Source: Akkermansia muciniphila | GTDB lineage: Bacteria; Verrucomicrobiota; Verrucomicrobiia; Verrucomicrobiales; Akkermansiaceae | Direction: 5' to 3' | Assembly: GCA_945890645.1 (NCBI GenBank) | Contig: CAMDCV010000041.1 | Span: 1-34,595, forward strand | Length of the DNA stretch: 34,595 bases | Shown: positions 14,958 through 24,088 of the stretch, piece by piece | Layout of the letters: every line of letters begins with the position of its first letter | Numbering within the stretch: position 1 is the stretch's first letter | Notes under the pieces: generated by a model | Database searches by the model: none | Told to the model about the DNA's origin: nothing | What the model saw: only the letters and a program-made list of their open reading frames with translations | Program-made: the position numbers and the translations under genes

Positions 14958-16787
14958 ATGAGTAGCGAACATCAATCGTTTCAAGCAGAAGTCCGACAGT
15001 TGCTGGATATCGTCATTCATTCCCTTTACACGGATCGGGAAATTTTTACCCGTGAGCTGGTATCGAACGCCTCTGATGCGCTCGAAAAGCTTAAGCTGAT
15101 CCAATTGACTGAATCTGGAATTTACGAACCCGAGCAAGCGCTGCAAATCGAAATCACTACCGATGAAGAAAATCGGCAGTTGGTCATCACCGATCGCGGT
15201 ATCGGCATGACGCGTGAGGAGTTGGTGCAAAATCTCGGCACCATTGCGCATTCGGGCACCAAGGCGTTTTTGAAGAGCATGCAGGAAAAAGGCACGCAGA
15301 ACGGTGGCATGATCGGTCAGTTCGGCGTGGGTTTTTATAGCGTGTTCATGGTGGCGGATCGGGTGGATGTTTACACGCACTCGTGGCGCGAGGATGCGCC
15401 GTCGTTGAAGTGGTCGAGCGATGGTCAAGAGGGCTATGAGATTGAAGAAGTTGAAACTCAATCTCGCGGTGCACGGATGGTGATTCACTTGAAAGAAGAG
15501 CATGCCGAGTATGCGAAAGAAGCACGCATCAAGGAGCTGCTGAACAAGTATTCGAATTTCGTGGCGTTTCCGATTTTGCTCAATGGTGAGCGTGTGAATC
15601 AAGTCGAGGCACTGTGGCTGAAGGCGAAAGCAGATGTCACGGAGCAAGAGTATGAGGACTTCTATCGCTTCACGGCAAAGGCCTGGGATAAGCCGCGCTT
15701 TACGATGCACTTCACGGCAGACGCTCCGCTCGACATTCATGCGTTGTTATTTTTGCCAGAGGAAAATCAGGAGCGATTTGGCTTTGGTCCCGTGCAGGCG
15801 GGTGTGGCCTTGTATTGCAAGCGCGTGCTGATCGATCCACAACCGGAAGGCTTGTTACCCGAGTGGCTGCGCTTCGTGCGTGGTGTGATCGACTCCGCGG
15901 ATCTGCCGTTGAACATTTCACGTGAGTCGATGCAAGACAGCGCCTTGGTGAAAAAACTGGGTCAAGTGGTGACGAAGCGCTTGCTGAAATTTTTGGAGAA
16001 AAAAGCCGTCGATGATGTCGAGGCGTATCGCGCTTTTTACCAAGGCTTCTCGCGATTCCTGAAAGAGGGCATCGTGAGCTCGCATGAGCACCGCGAATCG
16101 TTGGCTGGACTGCTGCGTTTCGAGAGCTCAATGACCGAAGGTGATGCGTTGATCTCGTTCGATGACTACATCGCTCGAATGAAAGACGGTCAAAATGAAA
16201 TTTACTACCTCGCTGGCACAAGTCGATCCGTCATGGAATCAGGCCCGTATCTCGAAGCGTTCAAAGCGCGTGGTCTCGAAGTAGCATACTTCACTGAAGG
16301 CGTGGATGAATTTGTCTTCGAATCTCTCGGAACAGTGCGTGAGAAAAAACTCGTGCGCGCTGATCAAGCGGACATCGAACTCGAAGAGACAGCGATGGAA
16401 GGCGAAGCACTTGCGGCGGCTGATGTGGAAGCATTGCAAACGTGGTGGCAAGAGGCCATGAACGAGCAGCTCAAGGAAGTTAAAACGGGCAAGCGACTCG
16501 TGGGTAGTCCCGTAGTGGCACTCGTACCCGAAGATGCACCAAACCCGCAGATGCGAGCGATGATGAAAGCGATGGGTCAGGAAGTGCCAGCTGTGAAGCC
16601 TGTGTTAGAAATTAACCCTCGTCATGCGCTGGTCAAAAAACTGTCGGCACTGCGTAGTGAGCGTCCTGAGATTGCCACGCTGGTGGCGCAGCAATTGGTC
16701 GATCAGGCCTTATTATCAGCAGGCCTTGTCGAGCATCCCCAAGAACTCGCAACGCGGATGAATGAAATTTTAGAAAAAGTTCTTTAA
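14958..16787 (+). CDS. htpG: Hsp90-family molecular chaperone HtpG
   Basis: A 609-residue cytosolic ATP-dependent chaperone. The N-terminal GHKL ATPase domain shows RELVSNASDALEKL with the Mg-binding Asn37, TDRGIGM with Asp79, LGTIAHSGTKAF and GQFGVGFYSVFMV. The middle domain carries DLPLNISRESMQ with the conserved Arg. The C-terminal dimerisation region ends ILEKVL with no charged linker or EEVD tail, as expected for bacteria. Length matches the family (about 620). The ATG is preceded by CTTTATT rather than a Shine-Dalgarno sequence. Confidence 0.98.
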   Translation: MSSEHQSFQAEVRQLLDIVIHSLYTDREIFTRELVSNASDALEKLKLIQLTESGIYEPEQALQIEITTDEENRQLVITDRGIGMTREELVQNLGTIAHSGTKAFLKSMQEKGTQNGGMIGQFGVGFYSVFMVADRVDVYTHSWREDAPSLKWSSDGQEGYEIEEVETQSRGARMVIHLKEEHAEYAKEARIKELLNKYSNFVAFPILLNGERVNQVEALWLKAKADVTEQEYEDFYRFTAKAWDKPRFTMHFTADAPLDIHALLFLPEENQERFGFGPVQAGVALYCKRVLIDPQPEGLLPEWLRFVRGVIDSADLPLNISRESMQDSALVKKLGQVVTKRLLKFLEKKAVDDVEAYRAFYQGFSRFLKEGIVSSHEHRESLAGLLRFESSMTEGDALISFDDYIARMKDGQNEIYYLAGTSRSVMESGPYLEAFKARGLEVAYFTEGVDEFVFESLGTVREKKLVRADQADIELEETAMEGEALAAADVEALQTWWQEAMNEQLKEVKTGKRLVGSPVVALVPEDAPNPQMRAMMKAMGQEVPAVKPVLEINPRHALVKKLSALRSERPEIATLVAQQLVDQALLSAGLVEHPQELATRMNEILEKVL

Positions 16788-16882
16788 TTGCCATGAGAGA
16801 CTTTGCTGGACAAATCGTGAATCAGGTCGATAGGTTTTTCTATTGTTGGTAACGACATACGCTTGCTGAAAAATCCACCCCT

Positions 16883-17701
16883 ATGCGGTCCATCCTTATT
16901 GTCATTGGAATCCTGTTGATTGCGATCGCCTTGCGCACGGCGCGACGATCCTGCATTCGCAAATTGGGGGCCGTGGTATTTCTTGGGGCCAGCTACGCGG
17001 CGTGTTACTTTCTGGTAGGCGCTTGGTGGGGTGGGGTCTTAGGTGTGGTGGCATGGTTTTTCCTTCCTTGGTTTGAACTACTGACGCGGGTGAAGCGCAT
17101 GCGTTTGCCGATGGATAATCGATTGCGTCATCGCCCTGCACCGAATCCGTCGTTTTTTCCGAATGCTCAGGAAACGGTGGAAACGATGGAAGCGGAGCAG
17201 TTCGAGCATAGCGCGGATTGTGGTTGGGAGTGGTCGGGCATGAAACAGCACTATCGTTTGTTTGTGCATCCTTCCGGAAAGACGGTTGCGAGTTTGTGCC
17301 TGTGTGAGCAATCGGACGTGGTTTTTTCGTTTGTGTCGATCACCTCAGTCACTGCTGATGGTAAAGTGTTGCGCACCACAAATTATCCCTTTGCACCCAC
17401 ATTAAAGTATCCAGAAAAATTCCGTTGGAATCACGTGCCATGCACACGCAATTGTTTTCGCCAAATCCTTGCGAATCACCAAGAGCATTTATTGAAATGC
17501 AAGATCAGCGAGGCAGATCTAACCACCACTGATCCCGACCACCTTGAAGAAATGATCGAAGAAGAGATGCAGGAAATGATCGAGTATAACCTTGATCATG
17601 GCATCATCGAGTTTGCGGGCGATGGCTACTTTTGTTACAGCACCAAAGGATTATTCTACCTTTGGGGGCAGTTTCTTAAGGACATGGTTCGCCTTTGCTG
17701 A
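16883..17701 (+). CDS. Uncharacterised membrane-anchored protein
   Basis: I do not recognise this 272-residue protein. Residues 1-18 form one hydrophobic helix, followed by RTARRSCIRK, and residues about 28-70 form one or two more (rich in Trp, Gly and Val). The remaining 200 residues are soluble and rich in aromatic residues, Cys and His, with an acidic helix (EEMIEEEMQEMIEY) near residue 225. No catalytic motif is apparent. It begins 95 nt after htpG and ends 9 nt from the convergent AsmA-like gene, leaving no room for a separate terminator. Base composition and codon use look like those of the neighbours. Confidence 0.7.
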   Translation: MRSILIVIGILLIAIALRTARRSCIRKLGAVVFLGASYAACYFLVGAWWGGVLGVVAWFFLPWFELLTRVKRMRLPMDNRLRHRPAPNPSFFPNAQETVETMEAEQFEHSADCGWEWSGMKQHYRLFVHPSGKTVASLCLCEQSDVVFSFVSITSVTADGKVLRTTNYPFAPTLKYPEKFRWNHVPCTRNCFRQILANHQEHLLKCKISEADLTTTDPDHLEEMIEEEMQEMIEYNLDHGIIEFAGDGYFCYSTKGLFYLWGQFLKDMVRLC

Positions 17702-17710
17702 TTGCGAGGT

Positions 17711-20452
17711 TTAGCCTTCCGGCACCACTTCCGCTCTAAGTGGAGTGCTGCGAAGTAGTGCGTCTTTTTCTCCCTCGGGTGGTGAGGTGAAAATCACATG
17801 TTCCCATTTCGGTTTCGCCATCGGCCCCTTGCCTTGGAATTGGAATAAGCCTTTGATGAATGGTTGCAGTGGTAACGTGATGATGCCTAACAATCCCCGT
17901 GCATTCATGCGTATAGTCATGTCGATGGTTTTCTGATTCAAGTCGACAATGCCATTGCCGGTGAATTTTAGATTGCTGGTGTGAGTAATGAAATCGTTCG
18001 TAGTGACCACACCATTGCGAATGGTGAAATTACAAAATGCGTCTTTCGCTCGCTCGAAGCCAGCACGTCGATCTCCCAATACGCCGGATACTACAGGGGA
18101 AAGTGGCCCGAAGATTGGCACGGCAAATAGTTCACCCTTATCTAACGAACAGAGACCCTCTCCGTCGAGTGTGCGGGTCACGTCAGCCATGCCCGTTAAT
18201 GCAATACGACCGGTGAGTGTTCCGTATCCTTTTTCGTTAAACTTATAAGTTTCTGCGATGCTTCCTAAGGCGAGTCGATTCCAGCGAATATCGACTTCAA
18301 AGCGTTTCTCGCCCTGATGGCGGACGCGCACGATCCCTGCACAGTTCCCTCCGAATACCCCAGCGGTAAGGCGATTGAGTTGCACATACTGGCTGTCAAT
18401 TTGCAAGTCCGTTGAAACATTTGTAAACGTGACGGGCTCGCCGAGAAATTTCCAAGTCAATGCTTTCGCCTGTTGCAGAGATACTTTCAAGTTTGTGCGC
18501 CCTTCATTGCGGACATCGATGATTCCATCAGCATTCAAGGTGGGCGGCACGTGGAATCGGTATTCGGTAAGGGACTCGGCAAGAGGTTTGGCAAACATAC
18601 GCAACAAAGGCACAGGGTGCACATTGCCAGTAAGCCCATCGATTTTTACAAGACCACTACTATGATCATAGTTGACGCTCCGCGCTTGTACCGGACCATG
18701 GGTGCCACCTTGGTAGGCGGTCTGCAGTTCGTAATTGCGGTAGTCAAAATCGACCGCGATCTCACTGAAGTCGAAGGTGTTGTGACTGAGAGTAAAAACC
18801 GTGCGACATGAGTGTACCGGCACATTGCGATAGCTAATATTTTCAACCTTGCCCTCGCCAATGACATTCCATGCCGTGTGATCAGTGCGATCAAGACCAC
18901 CTTTCAATTTCACATAACAACGGCTTTGTGCATTGGCCGAAAAATCTGCGAGGATAATTTCTAAAGGTTGCTTTGGGAAAAACGGTTGCCACATGTCTGG
19001 GGGAAATGTGCTTTCGAGATCGTAGTGGATCTGATTTCCCACTACTTGGAGATTGCCCGCGAGTGTACCGACCGGATGCTCGAGATGGATGTCGCTAACG
19101 TGCAAGGTGTCGAGAGTGTATGCGTCATGTTTGCTGAGACTCGCATTGATCGAAGCACGGATAAGAGGCTTACCTTTCGCTTCGAAATTTTCGATCCCAC
19201 TGGCCACGGGTAAATCACGATAGAACGGTCGAGCAATAGTGAGCGGGATCACGCCATTCAATCGCACTTCCATCCGTTGATTTTTTTGCAATACCTGCCC
19301 CTGCATCTTACCTTGATCGTGCTTAAGCTGGATGTTACGCAAAAAGAAATCCTGATCACGCATGGAAAATTCGCAACTGAGGGAGGAGATCGGACTACCG
19401 CGGAACAACACATTGCGGCTATCCACACGACCATACATGCTAATTCGCATGGGATGTTCATGAGGGAATTCGAATTGACCACGTGCCTGCAATCGTGGTG
19501 ATTCAGCGAGAGAGAAATCATTCAACAAGCGTTTCCCCGTCAATTGGTAGCTCCAGTGCGGTACATCGAGAGTGGATACGCCATCAAAGTTGCCCGTGCG
19601 AGTGTTGAGGTCATAGTCGAGCGACAATTGAATTTGCCCTCTCTTGTCGTGAGCCGAGAGTTGATTGACTGTCACTAAGGCATTGACCACGTTGCCTGTC
19701 GCTACAAGGTCTTGCAGGTGGATTTCATCGCGACTCGCTGACTTGCAGGAAAAGGCAAACTGGCATTTTAATGCGGACCATTTCGTGGCATCGGCTTCAA
19801 TCTTAAGTGTGAGTTCGGGTGGCTGCAATGGATCGAGATTCCAGTGGTTGATCTCCTTCACAAATTCGCGCATCAATCGACGGTGTTTGCCACTGTTTTC
19901 ATCTTCATCTTTATAGCCGGGCACGGGCCTAAATCCGAGAATCACGGCATCAACCGTGAGGTGAATGCCATCGATGACACCACGACCTTGTTTGATTTCA
20001 AACTTCCGGCTTTTTGAGAGTAGTACCTTGCCATTCAAGTTGGTAATGTTGAGAGACTCGCTATTGGGGTCCTCTGCATTCAGTGGAAGCTCGAGGTCTG
20101 CGTTGAGTAGATCGATGTGAGTGAGGCGTATGATGCCGCGCATGGCTTTGGTTTTATCGAGGTCAAACACCAGACGCTCGAGGTGCGCCATGCGTCGGGT
20201 GCGCGTGGCATCGGAAAAGACTTCGACTTCCGTGGCCTCGATGCCACGCAGGGGAATGTATCGAAGCTTGCGAATGGTGACTTCTACTCCTTGCTTTGCT
20301 AGCTCTTTCTCCAGTGCTAATCGCCACGAAGGCGGCATGCCAGTGGCGTTGAGATAATACAAAGCGGCGGCCGTAAGAACAACAAATGCCAACACCATCA
20401 CATAAATGGTGGTGCGTAGATTGCGAAAAAATTTAAGTTTTTTGAGACCCAC
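17711..20452 (-). CDS. AsmA-like / TamB-like envelope protein
   Basis: A large protein of about 913 residues with one N-terminal membrane helix (IYVMVLAFVVLTAAALYY) and a long beta-strand-rich periplasmic part. The C-terminal 150 residues show the AsmA-like pattern (a LDKGEL segment, NFTIRNGVVTTNDF, FTGNGIVDLNQKTID, LLGIITLPLQPF). AsmA, TamB and YhdP relatives are implicated in outer-membrane lipid transport or protein assembly. An in-frame TTG at 20476 gives seven or eight more residues, but it overlaps a TATAAT promoter element, so I prefer the GTG at 20452 (then GLKKLKFF). It lies about 110 nt downstream of the L,D-transpeptidase gene on the same strand. Confidence 0.8.
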   Translation of the reverse strand: MGLKKLKFFRNLRTTIYVMVLAFVVLTAAALYYLNATGMPPSWRLALEKELAKQGVEVTIRKLRYIPLRGIEATEVEVFSDATRTRRMAHLERLVFDLDKTKAMRGIIRLTHIDLLNADLELPLNAEDPNSESLNITNLNGKVLLSKSRKFEIKQGRGVIDGIHLTVDAVILGFRPVPGYKDEDENSGKHRRLMREFVKEINHWNLDPLQPPELTLKIEADATKWSALKCQFAFSCKSASRDEIHLQDLVATGNVVNALVTVNQLSAHDKRGQIQLSLDYDLNTRTGNFDGVSTLDVPHWSYQLTGKRLLNDFSLAESPRLQARGQFEFPHEHPMRISMYGRVDSRNVLFRGSPISSLSCEFSMRDQDFFLRNIQLKHDQGKMQGQVLQKNQRMEVRLNGVIPLTIARPFYRDLPVASGIENFEAKGKPLIRASINASLSKHDAYTLDTLHVSDIHLEHPVGTLAGNLQVVGNQIHYDLESTFPPDMWQPFFPKQPLEIILADFSANAQSRCYVKLKGGLDRTDHTAWNVIGEGKVENISYRNVPVHSCRTVFTLSHNTFDFSEIAVDFDYRNYELQTAYQGGTHGPVQARSVNYDHSSGLVKIDGLTGNVHPVPLLRMFAKPLAESLTEYRFHVPPTLNADGIIDVRNEGRTNLKVSLQQAKALTWKFLGEPVTFTNVSTDLQIDSQYVQLNRLTAGVFGGNCAGIVRVRHQGEKRFEVDIRWNRLALGSIAETYKFNEKGYGTLTGRIALTGMADVTRTLDGEGLCSLDKGELFAVPIFGPLSPVVSGVLGDRRAGFERAKDAFCNFTIRNGVVTTNDFITHTSNLKFTGNGIVDLNQKTIDMTIRMNARGLLGIITLPLQPFIKGLFQFQGKGPMAKPKWEHVIFTSPPEGEKDALLRSTPLRAEVVPEG

Positions 20453-20464
20453 AGTTCTTCGAGG

Positions 20465-20492
20465 ATTATAACACAATTGCCCACGGAACCAA
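20465..20492 (-). promoter_or_regulatory. Sigma-70-like promoter for the AsmA-like gene
   Basis: On the minus strand, TTGGTT (20487-20492) and a perfect TATAAT (20465-20470) are separated by 16 nt. Transcription would begin around 20458, only a few bases before the GTG at 20452. This implies a nearly leaderless mRNA and argues against the TTG start at 20476. Confidence 0.5.
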
Positions 20493-20564
20493 GCGCGGAT
20501 TTAGCGAGAGAAATTTGCACAGTGAACAGCTGCTGCGCTCTTGCCGTGGGGCTTCTCTGACAAA

Positions 20565-21707
20565 TTAACGGATTTCCACCGAAGAGCCGGGACTCACGAA
20601 GGTGGGGAGGCGTATGGCGTCCCAGTTCGCGAGACGGATGCAACCAGCGGATTGGGCTCGACCGATGGTTTCGGGATCGGCTGTGCCGTGGAGGCCGATG
20701 CCTGACTTGCTGAGGCCGCACCAAATCACACCCACTGGGCTGTTGGGCCCGGACGGGAGATCATAAACACGCGACTTATCTTTGCTGCGCTTGCCCGTTT
20801 CTAACAATAATTTATCGTAGCGCCACGAGGGAAATTCCACGCAAGTGCGCATTTCCCACATGCCGCGGTGAATGAACTGTGGTTTGCCTGGTGTGATCGG
20901 AAATGAAGCGATCAGTGAGCGATTGGCCACAGGCTTGGGGGGGGCTGCAGCTTCTGCGGGATCCTCTGAAATGACGAGCGCCACGGGTGCCGCTTCAAAA
21001 ATGCGCACTTGGTTGCGCTTGGTATCCACAACCACGTGGCGCTGCGCTTTGACTTCATCGCGCGGGTGTTGGATGCCCGCGATTTTTTCTATTTCAAAGG
21101 GACTCACATTGGGCACTATCAATTCACTCCCAGCCTTGAGACCATAGACTTTTTGCGCACCATTCGTATCGATCAGGAAGTCAACATCGGTATGGTAGCG
21201 TTCCGCCATCAATTCCGCGACACTGCGGTAGCTGAGGCGTTTTGTTTTCGACTGAGCGATGCGATCATTCGGGAGTTTAGAATTCACCCACTTTGTAATA
21301 ATGTCGGGCACAGTTGCGGTGATGAGAGGCTCTTTGACTGCTTCGCGCGCAGCGTTCATAACGGTGACCCAGTCGGTCAGGGGATGACCGTTGACTTCAT
21401 TCCATGACATGACTGCGTGTTCGGTAAAAAGACCGGGCTTGCCATCGATGACACCGGGACCAAAGTTGGATTGATCAAGAAAAATTTGCAAACGCACTGC
21501 ATCAGCGCCTTCCGGTTTACCCGCAAGCGCATCGTTACTTTCGAGAGGTTTCGCGAGCGGAACCGACTCGGGGTCGAGCAATGGCACCGCTCGAAGGACG
21601 TTCGGTTTTACCAAAATGGCGTCAGGGCTGCTCGGCGCAGGCGTTTGCGCGAGTAGCTGACAAGTCAGAGCGACAATAGCAAAAAGGGAGAAAACGAGTG
21701 ACTTCAT
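20565..21707 (-). CDS. L,D-transpeptidase (YkuD family) with peptidoglycan-binding-like region
   Basis: A 380-residue exported enzyme that forms or modifies peptidoglycan cross-links. It starts with a Sec signal peptide (MKSLVFSLFAIVALTCQLLA, cut before QTP). Residues about 70-110 resemble a peptidoglycan-binding helix bundle (RLQIFLDQSNFGPGVIDG). The C-terminal YkuD domain has GIGLHGT and the catalytic SAGCIRLANWDA motif with the nucleophilic Cys. The start codon overlaps the hflX stop in an ATGA arrangement (4 nt shared), so the genes are co-transcribed and probably translationally coupled. Its cell-wall role fits the AsmA-like envelope gene downstream. Confidence 0.92.
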   Translation of the reverse strand: MKSLVFSLFAIVALTCQLLAQTPAPSSPDAILVKPNVLRAVPLLDPESVPLAKPLESNDALAGKPEGADAVRLQIFLDQSNFGPGVIDGKPGLFTEHAVMSWNEVNGHPLTDWVTVMNAAREAVKEPLITATVPDIITKWVNSKLPNDRIAQSKTKRLSYRSVAELMAERYHTDVDFLIDTNGAQKVYGLKAGSELIVPNVSPFEIEKIAGIQHPRDEVKAQRHVVVDTKRNQVRIFEAAPVALVISEDPAEAAAPPKPVANRSLIASFPITPGKPQFIHRGMWEMRTCVEFPSWRYDKLLLETGKRSKDKSRVYDLPSGPNSPVGVIWCGLSKSGIGLHGTADPETIGRAQSAGCIRLANWDAIRLPTFVSPGSSVEIR

Positions 21708-23026
21708 AAGGCAGAGGGAGCGGTGGGGGATATCGAGAATCCACTCAGTTTGCCTGCGATGGATTCTGGCACAACGGCCTCCACTATAATATCATTCTCT
21801 TCGTAAGAAGTCGAGAGCACTTTTGCATCGCGGTGCAAAAGATTTAGCACATCGCCACGTGCTTGTGGGATGCGGTACGATTGCTTGCGAATGCGATCCG
21901 CCAGGGCCTCGCAGCAGAGCTGCAGCAGGGCATCGAGGTTTTCCCCTTGCGCTGCCGAAGTGTAAATCGCACCTGGGTAGCGATTCTCTAACAATAGCCG
22001 CTGGACGGGGTCTTCGAGGAGGTCGGATTTGTTCAGAATCGTGATGATTTTTTTCTCTCCCGCTCCGAGTTCTTCGAGCACTTCGAGGGTGGTATCGTAA
22101 AGTCGATCAATCTCTGGTGACGAACAATCGAGCACGTGAATCAGGAAATCTGCGAGCACGGCTTCTTCCAGCGTGGCTTTGAAGGCCTCGACGAGGCGGT
22201 GCGGTAGATTGCGAACGAAACCGACGGTGTCTGTCAGTAGTAGCGGTTGGCCATCGGGCAGTTCGATGCGGCGCGTGGTGGTGTCGAGCGTCGCAAACAG
22301 CATGTCCTTTGCTAACACTTCTGAGCCAGAGAGTTTGTTGAGCAGAGTGGATTTGCCAGAGTTCGTGTAGCCGACGATCGCCGCGTGTGCGGTGCCAAGT
22401 TTTTCTCGTTCCTTGCGCTGGGTTTTCCGTTGACTCCGCACGTCTTCGAGTTCGCGTTTGAGTCGGTCGATGCGAGTATAGGCGAGCCGACGGTCCACTT
22501 CGATTTGTTTCTCACCCATGCCGCGGTTGGCACCACCGCCACCGCCGCTGCCACCTCCGGCACCACCGCCTTCGCGGTCAAGGTGTCCCCACATCCGCGC
22601 CATGCGGGGCAAAGCATACTGCATGCGCGCGAGATCGACCTGGATGCGAGCCTCGCGGGTGTGTGCGCGCTTGTTGAAAATATCCAAAATCACCTCTTCG
22701 CGGTCGATCACAGCGATGTCACCAAGTTTTTCCCAAGAGCGCTGCTGCGAGGGGGCGAGCCCGTTGTCGAAAATGATCACATCGCACTCATAGGCATGGG
22801 CGAGATCGACGAGTTCCTGAGCTTTTCCCGTGCCGCAAATGTATTGCTTGTGCATTTCGCGGCTGCGATAGAAGACGCTGTGGACGATGTTGATGCCGAG
22901 TGTGTCAACGAGTTCATGCAACTCCTCCAAGAGGGCTGCCGCTTCCTCTTCCTCGCGCGGATCAAAATAAATGCCTACGAGCATCGCGCGCTCGACCATT
23001 TCAGGGCGTTCTCGAACTTCAAACAT
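21704..23026 (-). CDS. hflX: GTPase HflX
   Basis: A 440-residue ribosome-associated GTPase that splits stalled 70S ribosomes under stress. I chose the ATG giving MFEVRERPEMVERAMLVG; an in-frame start 15 codons upstream is less typical. The N-terminal HflX domain contains ICGTGKAQEL and DNGLAPSQQR, followed by the Gly-rich linker seen in this family (around residues 160-185). The G domain shows the P-loop GYTNSGKST, the DTVGF G3 motif and NKSD G4. Length and domain order are normal. It is the first gene of an operon with the L,D-transpeptidase gene. Confidence 0.96.
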   Translation of the reverse strand: MFEVRERPEMVERAMLVGIYFDPREEEEAAALLEELHELVDTLGINIVHSVFYRSREMHKQYICGTGKAQELVDLAHAYECDVIIFDNGLAPSQQRSWEKLGDIAVIDREEVILDIFNKRAHTREARIQVDLARMQYALPRMARMWGHLDREGGGAGGGSGGGGGANRGMGEKQIEVDRRLAYTRIDRLKRELEDVRSQRKTQRKEREKLGTAHAAIVGYTNSGKSTLLNKLSGSEVLAKDMLFATLDTTTRRIELPDGQPLLLTDTVGFVRNLPHRLVEAFKATLEEAVLADFLIHVLDCSSPEIDRLYDTTLEVLEELGAGEKKIITILNKSDLLEDPVQRLLLENRYPGAIYTSAAQGENLDALLQLCCEALADRIRKQSYRIPQARGDVLNLLHRDAKVLSTSYEENDIIVEAVVPESIAGKLSGFSISPTAPSAL

Positions 23027-23134
23027 GGGGTGGGAGCTAAGATAACAGGAAAACAGCAGGACGCCATGCAAAATGTGAGTGGATTTTGGGGATGGTTTGT
23101 TGTAAAAGGCTCCAATTTTTTTCGTAGCATTCGC

Positions 23135-23163
23135 TTGTCAAAGGTCGGTTTCGCGACTAAAGA
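23135..23163 (+). promoter_or_regulatory. Possible promoter for the YlbF-family gene
   Basis: TTGTCA (23135-23140) and TAAAGA (23158-23163) are separated by 17 nt. The -10 match is weak. If it is used, transcription would start at or next to the ATG at 23170, giving a leaderless or nearly leaderless mRNA. Confidence 0.25.
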
Positions 23164-23169
23164 AGCCGC

Positions 23170-23631
23170 ATGTCACTCCTTTCAGAAGAATCCGCTGTCA
23201 TGGTCAAAACCCGCGAACTTTGTGCTACGATCGCGGGCGATGCTACTTTTCTCTCGCTGACCGAACGCGTGGAAGCATTCCTTGAAAACGATGCTGCGCG
23301 TTTGCAGTACCAGAGCGTTAATGAGCGCGGCGAGGAACTGCATCACAAGCAACACTCCGGCATCGAGCTTTCCAGTCGTGAAATCAAGGAGTTTGAAGAA
23401 GCACGCGATGCTCTTCTTTCCAATGACGTAGCGCGCAATTTTCTCGAAGCGCAACGCGAACTCGAAACCTTGCAGCGTTCGATCGGAAAATACGTCGGTC
23501 TTACCCTCGAGCTCGGTCGCGTGCCAACGGCAGATGATTTTGCCCAAGCCCAGGGCGGTGGCGGTTGCTGCGGCGGCAGTGGCGGCAGTGGCGGCAGTGG
23601 CGGCAGTGGCGGCGGCGGTTGCGGCTGCTAA
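23170..23631 (+). CDS. YlbF/YmcA-family protein with Gly/Ser/Cys-rich tail
   Basis: A 153-residue protein. Residues 1-125 are mostly helical and match the Com_YlbF family (SLTERVEAFLENDAARLQYQ, REIKEFEEARDALLSNDVA, FLEAQRELETLQRSIG). Residues 129-153 are almost entirely Gly, Ser and Cys, with Cys133, Cys134, Cys151 and Cys153. In Bacillus, the RicA-RicF-RicT complex of YmcA, YlbF and YaaT carries iron-sulfur clusters and influences RNase Y and development; the Cys tail suggests metal binding here too, which is inference. No partner Ric gene is in the window. The dCMP deaminase gene follows after 11 nt, so they are probably one transcript. Confidence 0.8.
   Translation: MSLLSEESAVMVKTRELCATIAGDATFLSLTERVEAFLENDAARLQYQSVNERGEELHHKQHSGIELSSREIKEFEEARDALLSNDVARNFLEAQRELETLQRSIGKYVGLTLELGRVPTADDFAQAQGGGGCCGGSGGSGGSGGSGGGGCGC
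23572..23616 (+). repeat. In-frame 9-bp tandem repeat
   Basis: Four exact copies of GGCGGCAGT (23572-23607) and a fifth variant copy (GGCGGCGGT) encode the Gly-Gly-Ser tail of the YlbF-family protein. Tandem units of 9 bp can vary in number without breaking the frame. Confidence 0.85.
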
Positions 23632-23642
23632 TCCGTTTTCTC

Positions 23643-24077
23643 ATGTCTTCGGAGCGTTTATCGATCCCTCAATACGCGATGGCTTTGGCTCATGTGGCCA
23701 GCCTGCGCTCGGAAGACCCGTATCGCAAAGTAGGCGCGGCGGCACTCGATCACGACAATCGAGTGATCGCCACCGCATACAATGGATTAGCGCCAGGCTT
23801 TGATGCGCCGGAGGGGTTTTGGGAAGACCGGGAACAACGGCAGAAATTCATGCTCCACGCCGAGGTGAATCTCTGCAGTTTGTTCAAACGGGGTGAAGCG
23901 AAAATCGTCGCCACTACGACCATGCCCTGCACGGCTTGCATGCAAACTTTGTGTGCGTATGGCATCAAGGAAATTTACTACCGTGATGTCTATCAGCAAT
24001 CCGACGCTCCGGAGATCGCCGAGACGTATGGCGTGAAGTTGGTGCATATACCCAATTTTCCACATTTTCCCGAATAG
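23643..24077 (+). CDS. dCMP deaminase
   Basis: A 144-residue zinc-dependent deaminase that converts dCMP to dUMP for dTTP synthesis. It carries RSEDPYRKVGAA (22-33), AYNGLAPGFD (45-54), the zinc and proton-shuttle motif HAEVNLC (His72, Glu74) and PCTAC (Cys96, Cys99). The start is the ATG at 23643; an in-frame ATG at 23565 would translate the Gly-tail repeat of the previous gene in another frame and is rejected. It sits 11 nt after the YlbF-family stop. A ComEB-type label would also fit. Confidence 0.92.
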   Translation: MSSERLSIPQYAMALAHVASLRSEDPYRKVGAAALDHDNRVIATAYNGLAPGFDAPEGFWEDREQRQKFMLHAEVNLCSLFKRGEAKIVATTTMPCTACMQTLCAYGIKEIYYRDVYQQSDAPEIAETYGVKLVHIPNFPHFPE

Positions 24078-24088
24078 ATTTTTACGCT

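Noticed and set aside
16788-16882. Terminator after htpG
   Set aside because: Only a 4-bp ATAG/CTAT hairpin around a T-run is visible, too weak to call.
22385-23260. 291-codon open frame opposite hflX
   Set aside because: Antisense to conserved HflX motifs; its translation shows no domain.
23565-23642. Upstream start for the dCMP deaminase
   Set aside because: The added residues are the Gly-tail repeat of the previous gene read in another frame (Arg/Gln/Trp repeats).
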